Source: Alphaproteobacteria bacterium | Lineage (GTDB): Bacteria; Myxococcota_A; UBA796; CAJQPC01 | Direction: 5' to 3' | DNA: 64,000 bases | Assembly: GCA_020632795.1 (NCBI GenBank) | Contig: JACKEV010000022.1 | Span: forward strand, 70,903-134,902 | Shown here: positions 25,850 through 35,361 of the stretch, piece by piece | Numbering within the stretch: the first letter of the stretch is position 1 | Layout: every line of letters begins with the position of its first letter | The notes under the pieces: generated by a model | What the model was told of the DNA's origin: nothing | Seen by the model: only the letters and a program-made list of their open reading frames with translations | Database searches by the model: none | Made by a program: the position numbers and the translations under genes

Positions 25850-28609
25850 ATGCGCACCCTTTCTCCTGTCCTTTGCTGTGGAGGCGCGCTGCTGGCGGGT
25901 CTCATCGGGGGCTGCGAGTCCAGCGACAAGGCCGACGACACCGGCCCGGTCGACACCAGCCCGGTCGAGACCGACGACTCCGGCGAGGTGCAGGGCCACT
26001 GCGGCGATCTGACCTCGGATGAGACCTGGACGGCGGACGAGAACCCCCACTACGTCACCTGCGACGTCACCGTGCTCAACGCCACCCTGACGATCACCGA
26101 GGGCGCAGAGCTGATCTTCTCCGACCGGGCCGGGCTGGCTGTCGGCAGCAGCTCGGTGCCCGGCGACCTCGTCGTCGAGGGCACATCGGACGCCCCGGTG
26201 CGGATGATCCCCCTCGCGGGCGAGGTCAACGGCACCTGGGACGGCGTGGGCGTCTACCTGGAGGGCGAGGCCTCGCTGCGGTACGCCGAGATCGTGGGCG
26301 CGGGCTCCGGCCCGGAGGCCAACCTCTACGTCGACGGCGCCGAGGTGCTGGTGGACCACGTCACCCTCTCGGACGGCGTCGGCTTCGGCGTCCGGCTGGT
26401 CGACGGGGGGCGGCTCCACGAGGACTCCACCGCCCTGACGGTCACCGGGACCGAGGGCTGGTCGGGCGAGGCCGCCGCGGACCAGGTCCACACCCTGCCC
26501 TCCGAAGACAGCAGCTACGACGGCAACCGCTTCGACGGCGTGCTCGTCAACGGCGCCACCGTCGAGACCTCGGTCACCTGGGAGGACCTCGGCGTGCCCT
26601 ACGTCGTCCTGGGCAACGTCGACATGGAGGGCCTCGCCTCCGACCCGGCGGTGCTGACCGTCGGCCCGGGCGCGGTGCTCATGTTCGACGAGGGGCGGGG
26701 CCTGCGGCTGTCCCGGCGCGGGGGCGAGTCCGCGCTGGTGCTGGGTGAGGAGGGCGCCGACGTGGTCACCCTCACCGCGCTCAGCGCCCCGGAGCCCGGC
26801 TTCTGGGCGGGCATCGCCGCCTACGACGGCGCCACGGACCTGACCCTCGGCAGCGTGCTCATCGAGTGGGCCACCGGGGGCGAGGACGCCACGGTCTACG
26901 CCGAGGAGGGCGTGACGGTGCGCATGAACGACGTCCGCGTCAGCGGCTCGGCGCTCGACGGGGTGCGGCTGCTGCTCGGCGCCCGGTTCGACCCGGCCAG
27001 CGCGGACATCGAGATCACCGGCAACGAGCGCCACCCGGTGGTCATGGGGGCGGCCCAGATCCACACCCTGCCCCTGGAGAGCTACAGCGGCAACGGCTAC
27101 GACGCCATCGGCGTCGAGGGCGAGGTGGTGCCGGTCTCGGTGAGCTGGCCGGACCACGGCATGCCCTACGTGGTCGATCAGGACGTGAAGATGGAGGGCA
27201 TCACCGCCGCGCCCGCCATCCTCACGATCGAGCCGAACGTGGAGCTGCGCTTCACCCCGGGCAGCGGGCTCTTCCTCTCCGAGGACTCCGGCGCCTCGGG
27301 CCTCATCATCGACGGCGAGCCCGGCCGCGAGGTCGTGATGACCGCCGAGGGCGCGGGGGTGTCGGGGCACTGGGCGGGGGTGGGCGCGTACGACGGCGTG
27401 GACGACGACAACTTCCGCATCTCCAACACCATCATCGAGTGGGCGGGCGACGAGGCCTTCGACGCGGCGCTGTTCCTCCAGACCCACCAGGTGCTCATCG
27501 AGGACGTGGAGATCCGCAACTCCCGCGGCTTCGGCGTCACCATGCTCAACAACGCGCGCTTCACCTCCGGCAGCGCGGGGCTCACGATCTCCGACTGCCA
27601 GTGGCCGCTCACCATCAGCGCGGGCTGGGTGGACACCGTGCCCCTCGACGCCGACCTGACCGGGAACACCTTCGACTACCTCGTGGTTCACGGGCAGAGC
27701 CAGGTGACCGCCAGCATGACCTGGCCCCGGCACAGCGTGCCGTACTGGGTCGAGGACAGCGTGGAGGTGGGCAACGAGTTCAGCTCCAACGACATCACCC
27801 TGACCATCGAGCCGGGCGTGCAGATCGCCGTCGCCAACGACGAGGGCTTCCTGATCGGCGACGCCGCCGCGCGGGGGCCGGGCCGGCTGGTGGCGGAGGG
27901 CACCGCATCCCAGCCCATCGTGTTCACCGCCGCCCAGGCCTTCCAGCCCGGGGCCTGGACGGGCATCAACTTCGGGCCCTACTGCCCCAACCAGCCGTCC
28001 AGCCTGGAGCACGTCGAGGTGGCCTATGGGGGCAGCTACCGGGGCGGGCTGTTCGCCAACACCTGCGCGGTGGAGGCCTCCGACGTCACGCTGCGGGACA
28101 ACGTCGGGTCGGGCATCATCGCCTCGGGCGGCGGCACGATCACCCTCCAGGACGTGGTCGTCGAGGGCGGAGAGATCGGCCTGGAGGCCCGGGACGTCGA
28201 GCTGACCGTCGACGGCCTGACCGTGTCGAATACCTCCAGCCACGGGGTGGCCATCTTCGACGGCGTGGCCACGCTGACCGGCGTGGTCGACGTCTCCTAC
28301 AGCGGCGAGCACGGCGTCTACATCGACGACGCCGAGGTCCACCTCGACGGGCTCAACGTCGAGTACAGCGTCGGCGACGGCGTCCACTTCGCCACCACGA
28401 ACGTCTCCGGCACGATCAGCGACGCCCTCATCCAGGACAACGGCATCAACGGCGTGTACTTCTCGGCCAACGGCGGAGACGTCACGATCTCGGACACCTC
28501 CATCCGCAACCACCCCGGCTACGGCATCTACGCGGACAGCCAGTACACCCGGCCCACCCGCGTCAACGTCACCTACGCCAACAACGCCCTCGGGGACATC
28601 GGCCCATGA
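25850..28609 (+). CDS. Parallel beta-helix repeat lipoprotein, copy 1
   Basis: The 919-aa product starts at ATG 25850, preceded by GAGGAG at the right distance. The signal peptide ends in LIGGC, followed by an acidic linker (ESSDKADDTGPVDTSPVETD). The rest is a right-handed beta-helix made of ~150-residue modules. Each has a TWEDLGVPYVV or SWPDHGMPYVV segment, a TIEPG/TVGPGAVLMF rung, and a short HTLP turn. Such proteins are typically outer-surface lipoproteins; several families bind polysaccharide, but no catalytic residues could be identified. It overlaps a paralogue by four bases (ATGA). Confidence 0.85.
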   Translation: MRTLSPVLCCGGALLAGLIGGCESSDKADDTGPVDTSPVETDDSGEVQGHCGDLTSDETWTADENPHYVTCDVTVLNATLTITEGAELIFSDRAGLAVGSSSVPGDLVVEGTSDAPVRMIPLAGEVNGTWDGVGVYLEGEASLRYAEIVGAGSGPEANLYVDGAEVLVDHVTLSDGVGFGVRLVDGGRLHEDSTALTVTGTEGWSGEAAADQVHTLPSEDSSYDGNRFDGVLVNGATVETSVTWEDLGVPYVVLGNVDMEGLASDPAVLTVGPGAVLMFDEGRGLRLSRRGGESALVLGEEGADVVTLTALSAPEPGFWAGIAAYDGATDLTLGSVLIEWATGGEDATVYAEEGVTVRMNDVRVSGSALDGVRLLLGARFDPASADIEITGNERHPVVMGAAQIHTLPLESYSGNGYDAIGVEGEVVPVSVSWPDHGMPYVVDQDVKMEGITAAPAILTIEPNVELRFTPGSGLFLSEDSGASGLIIDGEPGREVVMTAEGAGVSGHWAGVGAYDGVDDDNFRISNTIIEWAGDEAFDAALFLQTHQVLIEDVEIRNSRGFGVTMLNNARFTSGSAGLTISDCQWPLTISAGWVDTVPLDADLTGNTFDYLVVHGQSQVTASMTWPRHSVPYWVEDSVEVGNEFSSNDITLTIEPGVQIAVANDEGFLIGDAAARGPGRLVAEGTASQPIVFTAAQAFQPGAWTGINFGPYCPNQPSSLEHVEVAYGGSYRGGLFANTCAVEASDVTLRDNVGSGIIASGGGTITLQDVVVEGGEIGLEARDVELTVDGLTVSNTSSHGVAIFDGVATLTGVVDVSYSGEHGVYIDDAEVHLDGLNVEYSVGDGVHFATTNVSGTISDALIQDNGINGVYFSANGGDVTISDTSIRNHPGYGIYADSQYTRPTRVNVTYANNALGDIGP

Positions 28610-31029
28610 GCAACCGACGCCGCAACAACGCCCTCCTCATCGCGCTCGTCGCCGGTGTCGGCTGCAAGGACGCCGGCACCGACGACACCGCCGGCCCCTC
28701 CATCGCCGGCCCGGACCACTGCGGGGACATCGTCTCCGATGAGATCTGGAGCGCCCGCAACAACCCGCACAACCTCCTGTGCGACGTCTCCATCAACGGC
28801 GGCACGGTGACCATCGAGGCCGGCGTGGAGGTGCGCGTGCAGCCCGGGGCCACGCTGCGGGTGGCGGACGGCGACGTCGAGTCGGGCCTGAGCATCCAGG
28901 GCACCCCCTCCGACGTTGTCGTCTTCGACCTCACCGACGAGCGGGACGAGGACGAGCTGTGGTGGGGCGGGATCGGCATCTACCGCCAGGCCACGGTCGC
29001 GGACCTGTCCAACGTCGAGCTGCGAAGCGGCGGCGAGCGGCTGGGGGCGGCCCTCTACGTGGAGGGCGCCGAGGTCACCGTCGACGGGCTGACCATCACG
29101 GGGGCCGAGACGGACGGGCTGCGCACCACCCAGGGGGCGCGCCTCTCCGAGGACAGCGCGAACCTGCGCATCAGCGGGGCCCAGGGCTGGGCGGCCTGGG
29201 TCGAGGGCGACGTGGCCCACACCCTGCCGTCCGCGGGCAGCGACTACACCGGCAACGCCGCTGACGCCGTGCTGCTGGACAACGCCACCATCACCGAGGA
29301 GGTCACCTGGGAGGACCTCGGGGTGCCCTACGTCATCGGCTCCCTGGTGGACGTCGGGGGCACCCTGGAGGCGCCCGCCGCCCTGACCATCGGCCCGGGC
29401 GCGGTGGTGCTGTTCGCTGAGGGCGCGTCCCTCGATATCGCCGATGACACCAGCGTGGCCTCGTTCTACGCGGGCGAGCCCGGCGGGGAGCGGGTCGTCT
29501 TCGCGCCCCTGTCCGGCAACGACCCCGGCTTGTGGGACGGCATCTCCGCCTCGCGCGGCATCCAGGCGGTGGAGCTGCACAACGTCGACCTCGTGCAGGG
29601 CGGCGTCGACGGCCAGCTCGGCGCAGCCCTGCACGTCCAGGGGCAGATCGACGTCCTGCTGGACGGCGTGACGATCACTGGCTCGACCGGGTACGGGGTC
29701 TATCTGCGCGACGGCGCTCGATTCCACCCGGACAGCGCGGACATCACGATCACGGACTGTGTCGGATACCCGGTGGTCATCGGCGCCGCCGAAGCCCACA
29801 CCGTGCCCCCGGAGGACTACGCCGGCAACGACGCTGGCGGGGTGCTGGTCTTCGGGGACGTGGTGGATCAGTCGGTCACCTGGGAGGACCTCGGCGTCCC
29901 CTACGTGATCGACGGCGACATCCGCATGGAGGGCTACCTGGACGCGCCGGCCATCCTGACCCTGGACCGGGGCGTGACCCTCCAGTTCGACACCGGCGCG
30001 GGCATCCGCCTGTCCCAGAGCGGCGGGGCGGCGGGCCTGATCACCCTGGGCGAGCCCGGCGACGAGGTGACCATGACCGCGCTGCGCGCCGAGGAGGACG
30101 GCTTCTGGGAGGGCATCGCCGCCTACCACGGCGTGCAGGAGGGGGACTTCAGCCTGAGCTACACCACCATGAACTGGGGCGGCATGCGCGGCGCGGACGC
30201 GATGCTCAAGGTCCAGGACGCGGCGGTGTTCGTGGACAACCTCACCCTGTCCAACTCCCGGACCTACGGCTTCTACCTGCTGGACGACGCCTGGTTCATG
30301 GAGGGCTCCACCGGGCTGGTGCTGGACGGTAACTACGAGCACGGGGACCTGCCGGCCGGCTACCTGCACACCCTGCCCACCGACCTCAGCTTCGGCGCGG
30401 CCACCAGCTCAGACGGCCGCGGGCGCGGCTACCACGTCATCTTCATCAACGGCTCCCGCCAGCCGGCCACCTCGGCCACCTGGCGGGACCTGCCCGACGG
30501 CGGGGCGTACTGGGTGCAGCGCAGCATCGAGCTGAACGGCATCGCCGTCGACCCGGTGGTGATCACGCTGGAGCCCGGCGTGGACATGTGGATGGGCGAC
30601 AACACCGGCTTCTACATCGCCAACGACGGCGGCGCGGCTGGGCTCATCGCGGACGCGAGCGCCGGGGACACCATCCGGTTCATCGCCGCCGAGGCGGCCG
30701 TGGCGGGGCGCTGGCAGGGCATCAAGGCCCTGACCCACTGCGAGGACGCGGACGTCGTCTTCGACAACGTCTACATCGGCTACGCCGGGGGCGCGGGGGA
30801 CCTGATCCCCGATGCGAACCTCGTGCTGCTGGGCTGCGACGCCACCCTGAACAACATGACGGTGGAGGAGAGCAACACCGACGGGCTCTACCTGGCCAGC
30901 GACGCGGTGATCGACAACAGCACCTTCACCAGCAACCGGATCTGCGGCATCAACATCGCCTCCGGCTCCCCGGAGATCGGCGCCAACGTGGACACCCGAG
31001 GCAACGGCGGCGCGGGGGTGTGTCAATAA
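28606..31029 (+). CDS. Parallel beta-helix repeat lipoprotein, copy 2
   Basis: The 807-aa paralogue of the preceding gene has a signal peptide ending in GVGC, the linker KDAGTDDTAGPS, and the same HCGDIVSDEIWSARNNPH opening (compare HCGDLTSDETWTADENPH in copy 1). The same TWEDLGVPYVI modules follow, with CGINIASGSPEIGANVDT near the end. The high similarity indicates a tandem duplication. It ends in an inverted repeat that also contains the stop of the convergent gene. Likely role: surface or periplasmic structural/adhesive protein. Confidence 0.85.
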   Translation: MSNRRRNNALLIALVAGVGCKDAGTDDTAGPSIAGPDHCGDIVSDEIWSARNNPHNLLCDVSINGGTVTIEAGVEVRVQPGATLRVADGDVESGLSIQGTPSDVVVFDLTDERDEDELWWGGIGIYRQATVADLSNVELRSGGERLGAALYVEGAEVTVDGLTITGAETDGLRTTQGARLSEDSANLRISGAQGWAAWVEGDVAHTLPSAGSDYTGNAADAVLLDNATITEEVTWEDLGVPYVIGSLVDVGGTLEAPAALTIGPGAVVLFAEGASLDIADDTSVASFYAGEPGGERVVFAPLSGNDPGLWDGISASRGIQAVELHNVDLVQGGVDGQLGAALHVQGQIDVLLDGVTITGSTGYGVYLRDGARFHPDSADITITDCVGYPVVIGAAEAHTVPPEDYAGNDAGGVLVFGDVVDQSVTWEDLGVPYVIDGDIRMEGYLDAPAILTLDRGVTLQFDTGAGIRLSQSGGAAGLITLGEPGDEVTMTALRAEEDGFWEGIAAYHGVQEGDFSLSYTTMNWGGMRGADAMLKVQDAAVFVDNLTLSNSRTYGFYLLDDAWFMEGSTGLVLDGNYEHGDLPAGYLHTLPTDLSFGAATSSDGRGRGYHVIFINGSRQPATSATWRDLPDGGAYWVQRSIELNGIAVDPVVITLEPGVDMWMGDNTGFYIANDGGAAGLIADASAGDTIRFIAAEAAVAGRWQGIKALTHCEDADVVFDNVYIGYAGGAGDLIPDANLVLLGCDATLNNMTVEESNTDGLYLASDAVIDNSTFTSNRICGINIASGSPEIGANVDTRGNGGAGVCQ

Positions 31030-31050
31030 ATGTATTGATACATTTATTGA
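31023..31050. terminator. Perfect 12-bp inverted repeat spanning two convergent stops
   Basis: The arms TCAATAAATGTA (31023-31034) and TACATTTATTGA (31039-31050) flank a TTGA loop. The TAA of the beta-helix gene (31027-31029) and the TAA of the convergent small membrane gene (31044-31046, minus) both lie within it. It is AT-rich in a GC-rich neighbourhood and is followed by ATGCGACA. A bidirectional terminator is the simplest reading. Confidence 0.6.
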
Positions 31051-31280
31051 TGCGACAGCCTCGCCTTCCGGCGGCGCCACCCCCGCCACAGCTCATGGGA
31101 GACCCCCACCCCGCAGAGCAGGTGGTGCAGGCCCAGCCACAGCCAGCCCCGCATGCCCAGGCGGGGGCCGAACACCAGGGTCGCGCCGAGGGCCACGCCC
31201 AGCCAGCTCAGCGCGATGACCACGCCGAGGTCCGCCCGGCGGCGCGGGCTACTCGCGGGAGAAGAGCTGGTTGCCGACAT
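31044..31280 (-). CDS. Small two-helix membrane protein
   Basis: The 78-aa product has two hydrophobic segments (VVIALSWLGVALGATLVFG and WLWLGLHHLLCGVGV) joined by a short basic loop, and a basic C-terminus (WRGWRRRKARL). Its start overlaps the end of the FG-GAP lipoprotein by 32 bases, suggesting an operon. No family is recognised; it may be an uncharacterised inner-membrane protein. Confidence 0.6.
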   Translation of the reverse strand: MSATSSSPASSPRRRADLGVVIALSWLGVALGATLVFGPRLGMRGWLWLGLHHLLCGVGVSHELWRGWRRRKARLSHQ

Positions 31281-32604
31281 TGGGGTCCCAGTTGCTGACG
31301 GCGAGGTCCCGGGGGGCGGGGGCGAGGACCTCCGCCTCGATGGCCCCCGGGCCGGTGATCCATCCGTCCCCGGCGACGCCGCCGGTGACCGAGAGGACCC
31401 GGGCGCGGCCGGGCACGGCGACGAGGCGATCCCCGGAGAGGGTCACCACCCGGTCGTGAGAGCCGTCCACGTCCGCCCAGGCGAAAGCCTCGATGACCGT
31501 GCGGGGCTCGGCGATGTGGTCCGGTGTGGCGGAGAGCCCGTCCCGGTTGAGGTACACCCGCACCGAGCCCCACCACGCCCCGGCGACCAGATCCAGGGTG
31601 CCGTCCCCGTCCACGTCCTCCAGGGAGACCGCCGACTGCATCGCGGGCTCGTCGGCGGAGGACCAGCAGCGCTCCAGGTCCGGCCCGCAGTACAGGCCGA
31701 CCGTGCCGTCGCCGCCGAGCTGGTCGTTGTCGCTGACCACCAGGTCCAGCCAGCCGTCCCCGTCCACGTCCCCCCAATCCAGGGTGTTGCCCTCAAAGTC
31801 CTCGGGCTCGCCCTCCGCGATCCAGGCCGGCGTCTCCGCGAGCCGGCCGCCCTCGTTGAGGTAGAGGGTGTGGCCGCTGCCGCCGTTGGCGACCGCGAGG
31901 TCCAGCCAGCCGTCGTCGTCGAAGTCCGCCCAGGCGACGTCGAAGGCGTGGCGCGGGGTCTCGGTGGTCCAGGCTGAGGCCCCGAAGTCCCCGGTGCCGT
32001 CGTTGAGGTAGACCCGGGAGAGGTCCGGCTCGCCGAAGTACGCCTCGCCCACCGCCACCGCCAGGTCCAGGTCCCCGTCCAGGTCCACGTCGCCCAAAGC
32101 ACAGGAGAAGCTGTAGAACAGCTCGGGGGCCTCCCAGGCGGGGCGATCTTCCAGCGCGCCGCCGTTGTTGAGGAAGACCTCCACGCCGCCGGGGTCGCCG
32201 AACCGCCCGTCCCCCAGGAAGCGTGACACCGCCACGTCCACCGCGCCGTCGCCGTTGACGTCCCCGACCGCCAGGTGCCCGTAGTAGTGGTCCTCGGCGG
32301 AGGTCCAGGACGCGCTCTCCTCCAGCACGCCGTCCTGGTTGAGGTACACCGCCAGGGGGCCCCGGTGCATGTCGTTGCCGTAGGCGATGATGAGGTCGGG
32401 GTCGCCGTCCCCGTCGATGTCCCCCCAGCCCGCGCCGGTGCCGTAGCCCGGCTCGGTGGACGTCCAGCCTGGGACAAGGGATAAAGACGTCCACGGCGGC
32501 GCGCCGGTGTCCACCAGCACATCGGTGTCGTCGAGGACGGCCGTGTCGTCCAGCGCGGGGCCGCCCGCGTCGCAAGCCAGCATCAACAGCAGCATCCCCC
32601 GCAT
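31249..32604 (-). CDS. FG-GAP/VCBS-repeat beta-propeller lipoprotein
   Basis: The 451-aa protein has a lipobox (LLLMLAC), a D/T-rich linker (LDDTAVLDDTDVLVDTG) and about seven FG-GAP repeats with calcium-binding DxDxDG-type loops (GDIDGDGDPDLIIA, GDVNGDGAVDVAVS, GDVDLDGDLDLAVA, GDVDGDGWLDLVVS, EDVDGDGTLDLVAG). This predicts a secreted, lipid-anchored seven-bladed beta-propeller. Such proteins are often adhesins or sugar-binding; no enzymatic domain is visible. It starts 20 bases upstream of, and divergent from, the pseudouridine synthase gene, so the two share a very short promoter region. Confidence 0.87.
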   Translation of the reverse strand: MRGMLLLMLACDAGGPALDDTAVLDDTDVLVDTGAPPWTSLSLVPGWTSTEPGYGTGAGWGDIDGDGDPDLIIAYGNDMHRGPLAVYLNQDGVLEESASWTSAEDHYYGHLAVGDVNGDGAVDVAVSRFLGDGRFGDPGGVEVFLNNGGALEDRPAWEAPELFYSFSCALGDVDLDGDLDLAVAVGEAYFGEPDLSRVYLNDGTGDFGASAWTTETPRHAFDVAWADFDDDGWLDLAVANGGSGHTLYLNEGGRLAETPAWIAEGEPEDFEGNTLDWGDVDGDGWLDLVVSDNDQLGGDGTVGLYCGPDLERCWSSADEPAMQSAVSLEDVDGDGTLDLVAGAWWGSVRVYLNRDGLSATPDHIAEPRTVIEAFAWADVDGSHDRVVTLSGDRLVAVPGRARVLSVTGGVAGDGWITGPGAIEAEVLAPAPRDLAVSNWDPNVGNQLFSRE

Positions 32605-32624
32605 CTTAGCCGCCCCGGCGCCCG

Positions 32625-33584
32625 ATGAGCCAACCCGAAGAAGACCGCTACCGCGCCCTCGTCGTCGACCCCCGCGCCGCCGGCATGCGGGCGGACGTCT
32701 ACCTGGCCGCGCGCTTCGGGGAGTGGTCCCGCACCGCGGTGGCCCGGGCGATCCGCAGCGGGGAGGTGCGCTCGGCGACGCGGGAGCTGAAGCCCTCGTC
32801 CACCCTGCTGCCCGGCGAGGAGCTGCAGGTCTTCGTCCCGACGATCGCGCCCGCCGGGCCCAAGCCTCCCTGCCCCCCGCTGCTGCACGAGGATCCTCGG
32901 GTGCTCGCCTTCGACAAGCCCGCCGGCCTGCTGGCCCACCCGGTGGGTCGGGCGTTCGCCTGGGGGCTCATCAACCTGGCCCGGGAGCGCTTCCCCGAGG
33001 AGCCGCTGCACCTCGCCCACCGCCTGGACCGGGAGACCTCCGGCGTGTCCCTCGTCGCCCGGGACGAGGACGCCAACCGCCAGCTCAAGGAGGCGTTCCG
33101 GGCCCGGGAGACCGCCAAGCGCTACCTCGCGCTGGTGCGGGGCCGGGTGCCCTGGGACCAGCAGCGGGTGGACGCGCCCATCGGCGACGACATGGCCTCG
33201 CCCATCCGGCTCAAGCAGGGGGTCCGCCCCGACGGGCTGCCCGCGGTGACCGAGGTGACGGTCGTGGAGCGCTTCGAGGCGCTGACCCTGGTGTCCTGCC
33301 GCCCCCTCACCGGCCGCACCCACCAGCTCCGCGTCCACCTCGACGCGCTGGGCTTCCCCATCCTCGGGGACAAGATCTACGGCCAGCCGCCAGAGGTGTT
33401 CCTGTCCATCTACGAGGGCCGCCCGCTGGAGGACCTCGACGCCCGTCTGGTCCACCTCCGACACGCCCTGCACGCCGCCGCGCTGACGATCCCCCACCCC
33501 GACGGCGGCGTGCTCTCGGTGGAGGCCCCCCTGCCTGCCGACTTCGTCGAGGTGATGGACCGCGCCCGCGGGGAGGCCCGGTGA
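32625..33584 (+). CDS. RluA-family pseudouridine synthase
   Basis: The 319-aa enzyme has an N-terminal S4-type RNA-binding segment (RADVYLAARFGEWSRTAVAR) and a catalytic domain with the diagnostic HRLDRETSGVSLVARD motif (catalytic Asp). PLTGRTHQLRVHLDALGFPI and LHAAALTIPHP follow. It isomerises uridine to pseudouridine in rRNA or tRNA; RluA, RluC and RluD specificities cannot be separated here. Its stop overlaps the following GTG start (GTGA), so translational coupling to the membrane protein is likely. Confidence 0.92.
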   Translation: MSQPEEDRYRALVVDPRAAGMRADVYLAARFGEWSRTAVARAIRSGEVRSATRELKPSSTLLPGEELQVFVPTIAPAGPKPPCPPLLHEDPRVLAFDKPAGLLAHPVGRAFAWGLINLARERFPEEPLHLAHRLDRETSGVSLVARDEDANRQLKEAFRARETAKRYLALVRGRVPWDQQRVDAPIGDDMASPIRLKQGVRPDGLPAVTEVTVVERFEALTLVSCRPLTGRTHQLRVHLDALGFPILGDKIYGQPPEVFLSIYEGRPLEDLDARLVHLRHALHAAALTIPHPDGGVLSVEAPLPADFVEVMDRARGEAR

Positions 33585-35200
33585 GGAGCCCCTGGACGGC
33601 GCTCCTGGCGGTCCTGCCCGCCCTCTGGGGGTTGCGGGCGGGCACGGAGGCGGCGTTCGGGCGCTTCTCGGTGGACCTGGCCGGGCACCTCTGGATGGGG
33701 TGGAGCGCATCCCAGGGGCCGCTGACCCGCACGACGCTGGTGGGCTGGCCCGAGGGGCTGGACCTGATGCCGGTGCTGGGGGGCTGGCTGGACGTGATGC
33801 TGGTCGGCGCCCTGAGCCCGTGGCTGGGGCTGATCACCGCCTACAACCTCGTGATCGTGCTGTATCTGTTCGCGGCGGGGCTGGGGGGAGCGGCGCTGGC
33901 CCGCGCGCTGGGGGCGAGCGCCCCGGCGGCGGCGGCGGCGGGCCTGCTGCTCCAGCTCGATCCGTTTGTGTTGCATCACGTCGCCGGGGGTCGGCCGGAG
34001 CAGGTGGGCCTGGGCTTCGTGGCCCTGGCCCTGGCGGCGGCGGTGCGCTGCGGTCGGGGGGCGCAGCACTGGGCGCTCTGCGGGCTGGCGGGGGCGGCGG
34101 TCGTGTTCGTCTCCTGGGAGCTGACCCTGCTGCTCGCGCTGCTGACGGTGGGGGTCGTGGCGATCGTGGGCCTGGGCGAACGCCCGCCGGGCGCCCTCGG
34201 CCGATGGGTGCGGGCGCTGGGGGTGTTCGCGCTCACCGCAGGCCCCTGGATCGCCACCTTCCTGAGCCGGGCGGGCGCGGTCCGGGCCCGGGACGAGGGC
34301 AGCTTCGCCCTGGAGACCGCCGGGCACGCCTCGGTGGGGCTGCTGGGGTGGTTCGGGGCGGACGCGCTGCGCCCGGCAGCGCTGCCGCTGCTGGCTCTGC
34401 TGGCCCTGCCCTGGGCGCTGCGGCGGCGGGACCGGGCCCTGGGGGCGGGTGTCGCGGTGGCGCTGGGGGTGAGCCTGGCCCTGGCGCTGGGCCCCCGCCC
34501 CGGGTTGTGGACGCCGGGTCCGCCGGGCGAGCCACCGAGCGGGCTGTTCACCTGGATCCAGGGCCTGCCGATCCTGGGCTGGTTCCATTGGCCGGACCGG
34601 CTGCTGGCGGTGTGGAGCCTGGCGGTGGCGGCGGCCTCGGGGGCGGTGGTGCAGAAGCTCGGGGCCTGGCGGCGGGCGGCGGGCGTGCTCGCGGCGGCGG
34701 CGCTGGTGGGGAGCGCGGCGGCGCGGGTGGAGCGCCTGGACCTGTGGCCGGAGGCATCGTTCGAGGTGTACCAGCGCCCCGCAGCCCTGGCCCTGGGGGC
34801 GCTGGACGAGCCCGGCGCGGTGGTGGACCTGCCCATCCAGCCCGACATCGTGCGACACCTCGCCTACATGCTCGACCAGCTCGGCCACGGCCGCCCCATC
34901 CTGTTCCACATGGTGCTGGGGCACCTCGACGGCGGCGCGTCCGGGGGTCGGGTCGCCGCAGACCCCCTGCTGCGCTGGTTCGCGGAGCTGATGGCCCCGA
35001 CCCCGCCGGCCCCGCGGGTCTTCCAGGCGGAGGACCTGCAGCCCCTGCGGGACCAGGGCTTCCGCTTCCTGGTGCTTCACCGGGAGGGCTGGCCCCCGGA
35101 CCGCTGGGCGATGGGGCGGCGGGCGCTCCAGGAGAGCCTGGGGCCGCCGGTGCTGGAGGAGGGGGAGGACTGGCTGTGCTGGCGGTTGGAGGGGCGGTAG
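33581..35200 (+). CDS. Multispanning membrane protein, glycosyltransferase-like
   Basis: The 539-aa protein starts with GTG at 33581 overlapping the previous stop. It contains about ten hydrophobic segments separated by short loops. An early loop (SVDLAGHLWMGWSASQGP, then PEGLDLMPVLGGWLDVM) resembles the first periplasmic loop of GT-C enzymes, and the C-terminal ~150 residues are soluble. A family cannot be fixed. It is the third such polytopic protein in the window, after the 9.5 and 12.5 kb genes. An AT-rich motif with GTGTTGCATCACG occurs near 33967. Confidence 0.65.
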   Translation: MRSPWTALLAVLPALWGLRAGTEAAFGRFSVDLAGHLWMGWSASQGPLTRTTLVGWPEGLDLMPVLGGWLDVMLVGALSPWLGLITAYNLVIVLYLFAAGLGGAALARALGASAPAAAAAGLLLQLDPFVLHHVAGGRPEQVGLGFVALALAAAVRCGRGAQHWALCGLAGAAVVFVSWELTLLLALLTVGVVAIVGLGERPPGALGRWVRALGVFALTAGPWIATFLSRAGAVRARDEGSFALETAGHASVGLLGWFGADALRPAALPLLALLALPWALRRRDRALGAGVAVALGVSLALALGPRPGLWTPGPPGEPPSGLFTWIQGLPILGWFHWPDRLLAVWSLAVAAASGAVVQKLGAWRRAAGVLAAAALVGSAAARVERLDLWPEASFEVYQRPAALALGALDEPGAVVDLPIQPDIVRHLAYMLDQLGHGRPILFHMVLGHLDGGASGGRVAADPLLRWFAELMAPTPPAPRVFQAEDLQPLRDQGFRFLVLHREGWPPDRWAMGRRALQESLGPPVLEEGEDWLCWRLEGR

Positions 35201-35206
35201 GAGGAG

Positions 35207-35222
35207 TGTTCTACGTGGATTG
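35207..35222. other. Degenerate parS-like site
   Basis: TGTTCTACGTGGATTG keeps the left arm and centre of parS but has lost the AACA end. It lies just after the membrane protein stop. ParB binding is doubtful. Confidence 0.35.
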
Positions 35223-35361
35223 CCTCGTTGGCCACAGGATCGAGGATCCCTACGTCGACGCGGAGATGGCGCTGGCCCTCAGAGAGGCCGTCGAGCGCAT
35301 CCTGGCCAATGCCGAGGGCCAGGAGAGCCGCATCAACACTCCTGATGAGCGCGTATCGTGA
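35215..35361 (+). CDS. Possible small ORF (48 codons)
   Basis: GTG at 35215 is preceded eight bases upstream by AGGAG and opens a 48-codon frame ending at 35361. The product would be a short acidic helix (DPYVDAEMALALREAVERIL). It overlaps the 3' end of the opposite-strand lipoprotein gene by 29 bases. Nothing in the sequence identifies a family; it could be a real microprotein or a remnant. Confidence 0.3.
   Translation: MDCLVGHRIEDPYVDAEMALALREAVERILANAEGQESRINTPDERVS

Noticed and set aside
25721..28513. N-terminal extension of the minus-strand coiled-coil gene
   Set aside because: It runs antisense through the beta-helix gene with low-complexity Asp/Val/Gly/His-rich sequence and no conserved features; the coiled-coil starts at 25720.
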